Assembly: GCA_946631855.1 (NCBI GenBank)
Contig: CAMPAL010000009.1
Span: 1-41,986 of the forward strand
Length of the DNA: 41,986 nt
Origin: an uncultured Treponema sp.
GTDB taxonomy: Bacteria; Spirochaetota; Spirochaetia; Treponematales; Treponemataceae
Reading direction: 5' to 3'
In this document: positions 35,403-41,986 of the stretch, piece by piece
Numbering within the stretch: position 1 is the first letter of the stretch
Layout of the letters: every line of letters begins with the position of its first letter
Program-made: the position numbers and the translations under genes
The notes under the pieces: model-generated
What the model saw: only the letters and a program-made list of their open reading frames with translations
What the model was told of the DNA's origin: nothing
Databases searched by the model: none

Positions 35403-36422
35403 TTATCTTGTTATTACATAAGGGCTGGAATAAACCGCTTTCTTATGATTATTTTCGTTATAAAATTCCCCTGTCCAGAAATTTCCTTCCCGAGTTACAT
35501 GATCTTCATTTGTAACATCATTCCAGGTCATAAACCAAGCCCACATCGCCCCGTCGTTTTTACATAACTCTGGTGAAGGAATTGTTCCATTTTCTGTAAG
35601 TGCAACCATTTTTGGAGCAGTCTGTGGAAAATCACCAAAATTTACAGCTTCAACAAATTTTTCGTATTGTGATGAATAATTCCTTGGTAAATCATAAATG
35701 TCCTGACCAATAAAATCAACAAAATCATCACCAGGATAAAATTCTTTTGCCTGACCATTCCAAACCCATAAAAGATTATTTAATCCGTAAATATCTGTAA
35801 AATAATGATACATCAAGTGCCAGAGGGCAATAAAAGCAGCAGGACCAGAATTTCCCCACCAGAACCATTTTCCACTGGCTTCATGAAGAGGACGCCATAA
35901 AACAGGAATGTTTAAATCCTGAAGTTTTTTAAGTTCTTTAGCAACAATATCCAGCCCTTTAAAAAGCTGTTTGTATTCATCAGAAAAAGTATCCCACTGA
36001 CCGCTTATTTCATCATAAGGAATTTTAAAATCAGTTCCTCTTTTTGCACTCTCAGAAGAATATTCATTGTTTGAATATGTATAAAAGGCATTATTTCCAT
36101 TTGGACCGGTTACATACCAGTGCCAGCAAAACTGAACATATCCACCAGCTCTGTGCCAGGCAATTGCTTCTTCAGTTTGAAAATGACCGTCTCCATCATT
36201 GCGGGTATAATTCATAAAATCAAAACCCATTAATTTTGGAAACTTTCCTGTGTCTTTGTAGATTCGATTGGCCATATCAACAGAATCATTCCAGGTCAAA
36301 TCCATCTGACCAGAAATGATTTTTGAGCCATAAGATTTTCCAATTTTGCTCATCAGTTTTTTTGCAGCCCGATTCGCATTTGGATTAGAAGGTGTGTTAA
36401 CGAAATTTGTAAAATAGGACAT
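35403..36422 (-). CDS. GH26 beta-mannanase without recognisable signal peptide
   Basis: KIISGQMDLTWNDS, YVQFCWHWYVTGPNG, IPVLWRPLHEASGKWFWWG, LLWVWNGQAKEFYPGDDFVDFIGQDIY, ALTENGTIPSP. Confidence 0.9.
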   Translation of the reverse strand: MSYFTNFVNTPSNPNANRAAKKLMSKIGKSYGSKIISGQMDLTWNDSVDMANRIYKDTGKFPKLMGFDFMNYTRNDGDGHFQTEEAIAWHRAGGYVQFCWHWYVTGPNGNNAFYTYSNNEYSSESAKRGTDFKIPYDEISGQWDTFSDEYKQLFKGLDIVAKELKKLQDLNIPVLWRPLHEASGKWFWWGNSGPAAFIALWHLMYHYFTDIYGLNNLLWVWNGQAKEFYPGDDFVDFIGQDIYDLPRNYSSQYEKFVEAVNFGDFPQTAPKMVALTENGTIPSPELCKNDGAMWAWFMTWNDVTNEDHVTREGNFWTGEFYNENNHKKAVYSSPYVITR

Positions 36423-36485
36423 ATAAACTCCTGTACTTACCTTTCAATAGTAAAAATACAGGAATAAATGCTTACTTCACATCAG

Positions 36486-36523
36486 AAAAATTACCTAAAT
36501 TTAATTAAATTTAGGTAATTTTT
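36486..36523. repeat. 38-bp perfect uninterrupted palindrome
   Basis: AAAAATTACCTAAATTTAATTAAATTTAGGTAATTTTT, between the dapL stop and the GH26 start. Confidence 0.9.
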
Positions 36524-36548
36524 AATTATTTTTAGCTAAAAAATTTAC

Positions 36549-37751
36549 TTAATTTTTTCCGTAAACTTTTTTAATTCTTTCAACTGCTTCAATAGTTTTT
36601 TCTTTATTACCAAAAGCAGTCAAACGGAAGAACCCTTCACCAGCAGCACCAAAACCACTTCCTGGAGTTCCAACAACATTACACTTATCAAGTAATTCAT
36701 CAAAGAAAGACCATGAAGTATATCCTTCTGGAACCTTAAGCCAGATATATGGAGAATAAATTCCGCCATAGCATTTGAATCCAGCTTCAGTCAATCCGTC
36801 AAAAATGATTTTTGCATTTGCACGATAATAATTCAAATTATCCTGAATCTGTTTCTGTCCTTCTTCTGAATAAACAGCTTCGGCAGCTCTCTGAGTGATA
36901 TAAGAAACACCATTAAATTTTGTACACTGACGACGATTCCACATATGATTCAATTCAGTTCCGTCAAAAACTAAATCATGAGGAACAACTGTGTATCCGC
37001 AGCGAACACCAGTAAAGCCTGCAGTCTTGGAGAAAGATCTCATTTCAATTGCACAAGAACGAGCTCCTTCAATTTCATAGATTGATTTAGGCACATCGTC
37101 TGAAGTAACAAAAGCTTCGTATGCAGAATCAAAAAGAATTAAAGAATGATGAGCATTTGCATAATCAACCCAGGCCTTGAGCTGTTCACGAGTTGCAACC
37201 GAACCTGTAGGATTATTTGGGAAACAAAGATAGATGATATCTGGTACTTCTTCACCTGCAGAAGGAACTTTTGGCATAAAACCATTTTCTTCTGTACAAG
37301 GCATGATTATGATGTTCTTTTTACGACCATACATAATATTTGTATCCATATAAACAGGATAAACTGGATCACAAATTGCAACTTTGTTATCAACATCAAA
37401 AATATCACCAATATTTCCGCAGTCAGATTTTGCACCATCAGAAAGGAAAATCTCGTCCTTAGCCATTTTTATGCCGCGATCCAAATAATCATGTTTAAGA
37501 ATCTTTTCGATTACAAATTCATATCCCTGCTCTGGAGGATAACCACGGAAAGTTTTTTCATCAGCCATTTCATCAACAGCCTTATGCATTGCTTCAATAA
37601 CAGCAGGACAAAGAGGTTTTGTAACATCACCAATTGAAAGTTTAATTACATCTGCTTCAGGATGAGCAGCCTGATATTCTCTCTGTTTTTTTCCTACAGT
37701 TGAAAAAAGATAATTTGCTTCAAGATCTAAAAAGTTCTTATTAATTTTCAT
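36549..37751 (-). CDS. dapL: LL-diaminopimelate aminotransferase
   Basis: [42 protein letters not shown]...[12 protein letters not shown]...[15 protein letters not shown]...[19 protein letters not shown]. Confidence 0.95.
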   Translation of the reverse strand: MKINKNFLDLEANYLFSTVGKKQREYQAAHPEADVIKLSIGDVTKPLCPAVIEAMHKAVDEMADEKTFRGYPPEQGYEFVIEKILKHDYLDRGIKMAKDEIFLSDGAKSDCGNIGDIFDVDNKVAICDPVYPVYMDTNIMYGRKKNIIIMPCTEENGFMPKVPSAGEEVPDIIYLCFPNNPTGSVATREQLKAWVDYANAHHSLILFDSAYEAFVTSDDVPKSIYEIEGARSCAIEMRSFSKTAGFTGVRCGYTVVPHDLVFDGTELNHMWNRRQCTKFNGVSYITQRAAEAVYSEEGQKQIQDNLNYYRANAKIIFDGLTEAGFKCYGGIYSPYIWLKVPEGYTSWSFFDELLDKCNVVGTPGSGFGAAGEGFFRLTAFGNKEKTIEAVERIKKVYGKN

Positions 37752-37884
37752 TTGAATCTCCTGGACGATAGATATTGCTTTGATTTAACTGTCTATCACT
37801 TTTTTTGTCAATTATGACTAACAAGAATCCATATCTTATTGAAAAAAACAACATATCCGCTAAAATATCAATAGAGAGCAAAAA

Positions 37885-38283
37885 ATGACAGATTTAGAAA
37901 AAGCAAAAGAAATTTTTAATAATGACAAATTCGCAACCGAAACTACTGGAGTCGAAATTATCGAAGTAGGAAATAAATCCGCCAAATGTTTTATGAAAAT
38001 CACTCCTAAACATCTAAATGCGGCAAACCGTGTTATGGGTGGAGCAATTTTTACACTGGCAGATTTTACATACGCCGTAGCTTCAAACTACAATCAGACA
38101 AAAAATGTTACAAAGACCAGTGAAATCAGTTTTCTTGGTCAACCCGCAGGAGACTCTTTAATTGCAGAAGCAAAAGTAATTAAAGATGGTCAGACGGCCT
38201 GTACCTACGAAATTATGATTAAAGATGAATATAACACACCTGTAGCTTTAGTCATTTCAAATGGTATAAAACTTAAAGACTAG
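37885..38283 (+). CDS. PaaI-type hotdog thioesterase
   Basis: 132 aa; HLNAANRVMGGAIFTLADFTYAVASNY. Confidence 0.9.
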   Translation: MTDLEKAKEIFNNDKFATETTGVEIIEVGNKSAKCFMKITPKHLNAANRVMGGAIFTLADFTYAVASNYNQTKNVTKTSEISFLGQPAGDSLIAEAKVIKDGQTACTYEIMIKDEYNTPVALVISNGIKLKD

Positions 38284-38305
38284 AATCATTTATTGGAGCA
38301 AGTAA

Positions 38306-40210
38306 ATGTCAAAACAGATGATTATGGGCAACCAGGCAATTGCCCTTGGAGCACTCAAAGCAGGAGTTAACCTTGTTGCAGGTTATCCGGGAACTCCTTC
38401 AAGCGAAATAATCGAATTTATTTCAAAATATAAAGAAAAGACTGGAACTTATGTTGAATGGTCTGTAAATGAAAAAGCTGCCGTCGAAGTAGCTGCCGGT
38501 GCATCCTACGCAGGAAGCCGAACTTTAATCACCATGAAACAGGTAGGTCTGAACGTAGCTTCCGACCCTGTAATGTGCCTTTCTTACGTTGGTGTAAAAG
38601 GCGGAATGGTTATTGTTTCAGCTGATGATCCGGGTCCAATTTCCAGTCAAACTGAACAGGATACAAGAAACTTTGCTCAGTTTTCAAAACTCCCTTGTCT
38701 GGATCCTTCAACCCCACAAGAAGCTTTTGAAATGGTGCAATATGCCTTTGAACTTTCAGAAAAATACAATACACCAGTTCTGTTACGTCCAACAACAAGA
38801 GTAGACCACGCCTACGAAAGTATGGAATTTCCAGAACTGGAAGCATGCCGAACAAAAGGCTCTTTCGAAAAAGATTCTCAGCGATGGGTAATTTTCCCAC
38901 GAGCTTCTTACAACAACCACAAAAGAGTTTTTGACCGTAACGAAAATATTCTTCCACAAGAATTTTCAAAATCTGCTTTTAACAAAATTATTTCTTTTGC
39001 AAAAAATGATGGGGGACAGACCCCTCTTGATAATTCAACCGCCTTTGCTGCCGGTGGAATTTCCTACTGCTATCTGATGGAAGCCTTAGAAAATCTGAAA
39101 AACCAGTATCCTGATAATCAGAAGATAAAAAATGCTTCTATAATGAAAATTTCAACTCCATATCCTTTCCCTTCACCACTTGCTCAGGATTTTCTAAAAA
39201 AGCATGAACAGATTATTGTTTTTGAAGAACTTGACCCTGTCATTGAACAGAACCTCATTTTCATTTGCGGAAAAGAAAATCTTAAGACAAAAATTTCTGG
39301 TAAACTCGATAAGACAGTACCGGAAGCTGGTGAATTAAGCGTTGAAATCATTCAGGCTATTTTGCAGAAACTTTGGGGTCTGTCCCCTCTTGAATCTGCA
39401 AATAAAACCCAGCCGCTACCTGAACTTCCTGTTCGTCCACCAGTTTTATGTGCCGGCTGTCCTCACCGGGCTTCTTTCTACGCTGTAAAACAGGCTATGA
39501 AGGGCCAAAAAACTGCTTATTGCGGTGATATTGGATGCTACACTTTAGGAAATGCACAGCCGCTTGATATGACTGACACCTGTCTTTGTATGGGTGCTGA
39601 TATCACCATGGCTCAGGGATTTTACCATAATGAACCAGACCGATATTGCTTCAGTTTTATCGGAGATTCAACATTCTTTGCCAGCGGAATAACAGGCGTG
39701 GTAAATGCAGTTTACAATCAGTCACATCAGACAATCTGTATTCTTGATAATTCCACCACCGCCATGACAGGCCATCAGCCACATCCTGGAACAGGCATTA
39801 CAATGATGGGACAAATTGTTGATAAAATCAGCATTCCAAAAATACTTGAAGCAATTGGTGTAAAACCAATAATTGAAGTTGATCCTTTCAATCAGGAAGC
39901 AGCAATTCAGGCAGTAAAAGATGCAAGTCAGGCTCCTGGAGTTTCTGCCATCATCTTTAAGTCTCCTTGCATTTCAATTGCTTCAAAGGTGGGATATAAA
40001 TTCCCAGGTCCAAAAAAAGTAGATGCTGAAAAATGTATAGGCTGCCAGAAATGCATCAAAGAACTGGGATGTCCTGCTTTAAGCATCAGTCAAATCAAAA
40101 ATCAGAAAGGCAAGTTCATCGTAGAAATTGATAATTCTCTCTGTACTGGATGCGGACTATGTGCAGGCCTTTGTCCTGTAAAAGCAATTAACGAGGTAAA
40201 AAATGACTAA
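38306..40210 (+). CDS. iorA: Indolepyruvate ferredoxin oxidoreductase alpha subunit
   Basis: MGNQAIALGALKAGVNLVAGYPGTPSSEI, VLCAGCPHRASFYAVK, GDIGCYTLGNAQPLDMTDTCLCMGADI, C-terminal 2x[4Fe-4S] ferredoxin motifs. Confidence 0.96.
   Translation: MSKQMIMGNQAIALGALKAGVNLVAGYPGTPSSEIIEFISKYKEKTGTYVEWSVNEKAAVEVAAGASYAGSRTLITMKQVGLNVASDPVMCLSYVGVKGGMVIVSADDPGPISSQTEQDTRNFAQFSKLPCLDPSTPQEAFEMVQYAFELSEKYNTPVLLRPTTRVDHAYESMEFPELEACRTKGSFEKDSQRWVIFPRASYNNHKRVFDRNENILPQEFSKSAFNKIISFAKNDGGQTPLDNSTAFAAGGISYCYLMEALENLKNQYPDNQKIKNASIMKISTPYPFPSPLAQDFLKKHEQIIVFEELDPVIEQNLIFICGKENLKTKISGKLDKTVPEAGELSVEIIQAILQKLWGLSPLESANKTQPLPELPVRPPVLCAGCPHRASFYAVKQAMKGQKTAYCGDIGCYTLGNAQPLDMTDTCLCMGADITMAQGFYHNEPDRYCFSFIGDSTFFASGITGVVNAVYNQSHQTICILDNSTTAMTGHQPHPGTGITMMGQIVDKISIPKILEAIGVKPIIEVDPFNQEAAIQAVKDASQAPGVSAIIFKSPCISIASKVGYKFPGPKKVDAEKCIGCQKCIKELGCPALSISQIKNQKGKFIVEIDNSLCTGCGLCAGLCPVKAINEVKND
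39011..39025. repeat. GGGGACAGACCCC repeat inside iorA
   Basis: gggggacagacccct; encodes DGGQTPL. Confidence 0.85.
39375..39388. repeat. GGGGTCTGTCCCC repeat (opposite orientation) inside iorA
   Basis: ggggtctgtcccct; encodes GLSPL. Confidence 0.85.
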
Positions 40211-40784
40211 AAATATCCTTATTTGTGGAGTTGGCGGACAGGGGACAGTTCTCGCTGCTAAGGTTCTTTCTCAGGCTGCTATTTCAGGCGGACAACACGT
40301 TCTTTCGGCAGAAACAATCGGAATGGCACAGCGCGGAGGTTCTGTTACAAGTCACGTTCGTATTGGTGATGATATTTTTTCTCCACTCATTCCAAAAGGA
40401 ACTGCCGATATCATCATTGCTTTTGAAGCTGCAGAAGCCGTTCGAAATATTTCATACTTAAAAAAAGATGGACTTGTTATCGTGAACAAAAAAATCGTTC
40501 AACCTACAACTGCCAGTCTAAACAATAAAACTTTCAGTGAATCCGAAATGATTGATTATCTGGAAAAAACAGCTGGTCAGGTTATTGCCGTTGATACAGA
40601 TAAAGCCTGTTCAGATTTACACTCATCTAAAGTTGCAAACATGGTACTTTTAGGTGCATCTTGTAAAACTGGTTTAATCTCTAAGGATGAATTAAAAGCT
40701 GCCATCAAACTTTTAGTAAAACCTGCTTTTTATAAATTAAATCTTAAAGCTGTAGATTACGTCCAAGAAAAACAGAAAATTTAG
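40203..40784 (+). CDS. iorB: Indolepyruvate ferredoxin oxidoreductase beta subunit
   Basis: ILICGVGGQGTVLAAKVLSQAA...AETIGMAQRGGSVTSHVRIG; overlaps iorA by 8 nt. Confidence 0.95.
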   Translation: MTKNILICGVGGQGTVLAAKVLSQAAISGGQHVLSAETIGMAQRGGSVTSHVRIGDDIFSPLIPKGTADIIIAFEAAEAVRNISYLKKDGLVIVNKKIVQPTTASLNNKTFSESEMIDYLEKTAGQVIAVDTDKACSDLHSSKVANMVLLGASCKTGLISKDELKAAIKLLVKPAFYKLNLKAVDYVQEKQKI

Positions 40785-40787
40785 AAA

Positions 40788-40834
40788 ATATTGTATACAA
40801 TATAATTGACAAAAGAAAAGTTCAGTATTATATT
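40788..40834 (+). promoter_or_regulatory. Palindrome plus sigma70-type promoter for glutathione peroxidase gene
   Basis: ATATTGTATACAATAT (40788-40803) abutting TTGACA (40806-40811), 17-nt spacer, TATATT (40829-40834). Confidence 0.75.
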
Positions 40835-40891
40835 AAGTATTGTACAAAATACGATTGTATAAAACTAATTAGATCAGGGAGTATAATACAT

Positions 40892-41371
40892 ATGAGTATT
40901 TATGATTTCAAGGTAAAAGCAAGAGATGGTTCAGAAGTTTCTCTTTCTGAATATAAAAATAAAGTTTTACTTATTGTTAATACAGCAACAGGATGTGGAT
41001 TTACACCACAGTACAAGGGTCTTGAAGAACTTTACGAAAAATACACAGAAAAAGGTTTTGAAATTTTAGATTTCCCATGCAATCAGTTTGCAAATCAGGC
41101 TCCAGGAAGCGAAGAAGAAATCCACACTTTCTGTACAGGCCGTTTTGGAATTAAATTCCCACAGTTTGCAAAGATTGATGTAAACGGAAAAAACGAAGAT
41201 CCTCTTTATACTTATCTTAAAAAACAGAAGAAAGGATTATTCTCTTCTAAAATTAAATGGAACTTCTCAAAATTCCTGGTAGATCAGAATGGAAACGTGG
41301 TAGAAAGATTCTCTCCAACTGACACACCAGAAAAAATTGATTCTTATATTGCTAAACTTTTGAACGCATAG
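40892..41371 (+). CDS. Glutathione peroxidase family thiol peroxidase (Cys form)
   Basis: VLLIVNTATGCGFTPQYKGLEELYEKYTEKGFEILDFPCNQFANQAPG; KWNFSKFLVDQNGNVVERFSP. Confidence 0.95.
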   Translation: MSIYDFKVKARDGSEVSLSEYKNKVLLIVNTATGCGFTPQYKGLEELYEKYTEKGFEILDFPCNQFANQAPGSEEEIHTFCTGRFGIKFPQFAKIDVNGKNEDPLYTYLKKQKKGLFSSKIKWNFSKFLVDQNGNVVERFSPTDTPEKIDSYIAKLLNA

Positions 41372-41415
41372 TTCAAGTTTATATATAAAAACAAAAACTC
41401 CTTTATTTTAACCAG

Positions 41416-41458
41416 CCTGCACCGGACCCCTCCTAACCCACCCCGATGCAGGTTTTTT
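41416..41458 (+). terminator. Terminator-like hairpin with C-rich loop
   Basis: CCTGCA-c-CGG ... CCG-a-TGCAGG then TTTTTT; loop contains ACCCCTCCTAACCCACC. Confidence 0.7.
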
Positions 41459-41465
41459 ATTTGAC

Positions 41466-41499
41466 TACAAGCCTTTCTCATGTTACTATAAATAGTAAC
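41466..41499 (+). promoter_or_regulatory. Promoter of PaaK-like gene overlapped by palindrome
   Basis: TTGACT, 17-nt spacer, TACTAT; GTTACTATAAATAGTAAC (41482-41499) has 8-bp perfect arms across the -10. Confidence 0.6.
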
Positions 41500-41517
41500 C
41501 CAGGAGTACAAAATAAA

Positions 41518-41986
41518 ATGAAATTATCAGAAAAACAGTTAGAACAAATAAGAGCACAAATTAAAAGAGTAAAAGCATGTGGTAATCCTTTTTATACAGA
41601 AAGATTCAAGAATGTTAATCCAGAAGATATAAAAACTCAGGAAGATTTTGAAAACTTAGTTCCATTCTGCAGCAAGCAGGATTTACGAGACGCTTATCCA
41701 CTTGGATTAGCATCAGTTCCTGAAGAAGAAATTGTAAGAATCCACTCCTCTTCTGGAACAACCGGAGCCCCAGTAATCATCCCTTACACACAAAAAGATG
41801 TAGAAGACTGGGCCATTATGTTTGAACGCTGCTACAGGATTGCGGGAATCACCAATAAGGACCGCATTCACATTACTCCCGGTTACGGACTCTGGACCGC
41901 GGGAATCGGTTTCCAGGCAGGCTGTGAAAGACTCGGAGCCATGGCGGTTCCCATGGGACCCGGCAATACCGAGAAACAGATTCAGA
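41518..41986 (+). CDS. Phenylacetate-CoA ligase (PaaK) family adenylate-forming enzyme, N-terminal part (runs off right edge)
   Basis: MKLSEKQLEQIRAQIKRVKACGNPFYTERF...FCSKQDLRDAYPLGL...IVRIHSSSGTTGAPVIIPYTQKDVEDW. Confidence 0.9.
   Translation, partial: MKLSEKQLEQIRAQIKRVKACGNPFYTERFKNVNPEDIKTQEDFENLVPFCSKQDLRDAYPLGLASVPEEEIVRIHSSSGTTGAPVIIPYTQKDVEDWAIMFERCYRIAGITNKDRIHITPGYGLWTAGIGFQAGCERLGAMAVPMGPGNTEKQIQ

Noticed and set aside
37146-37637. 163-aa plus-strand ORF antisense to dapL
   Set aside because: Overlaps a strongly conserved gene; composition is a shadow of the antisense frame.
40230-40252. GGGGACAG in iorB (ggacaggggacagttctc)
   Set aside because: Encodes the conserved GVGGQGTVLAAK nucleotide-binding motif; explained by protein conservation, not by a repeat insertion.

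Overview
AT-rich bacterial chromosome segment with spirochaete (Treponema-like) character, inferred from gene content only. It carries about 40 densely packed genes. From left to right: (1) a sulfur/siroheme block: sulfite-reductase-like fragment, O-acetylhomoserine sulfhydrylase, metK, and a minus-strand operon of YeiH-type transporter, small membrane protein, CbiK-like chelatase, FecCD/BtuCD-type ABC importer and outer-membrane protein, then an alpha/beta hydrolase-mnmA pair. (2) A TetR-RND efflux locus with an embedded unknown lipoprotein. (3) Fe/Mn superoxide dismutase. (4) A chemosensory operon (MCP-CheW-CheB-CheR-[Hpt-like]-CheW-REC-adenylate cyclase) preceded by a sigma28-like promoter, with no CheA in the window. 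(5) A GHKL ATPase, rubrerythrin, phosphoesterases, a GH3 enzyme, a CrtI-like oxidoreductase plus ferredoxin reductase pair, two GH26 mannanases, dapL, and an arylpyruvate module (thioesterase, iorAB, glutathione peroxidase, partial PaaK-like ligase). The most notable non-gene signals are: (a) a dispersed short GC-rich repeat, GGGGACAGACCCC, found in both orientations inside reading frames and adding in-frame GLSP, GDRP or GQTP peptides to many unrelated proteins; (b) a 19-bp palindrome ACCTA-N9-TAGGT present seven times in four sulfur-gene promoter regions, with the -35 box at the same register inside the operator at three promoters; (c) several other promoter-proximal perfect palindromes. No tRNA, rRNA, CRISPR array or transposase was recognised.
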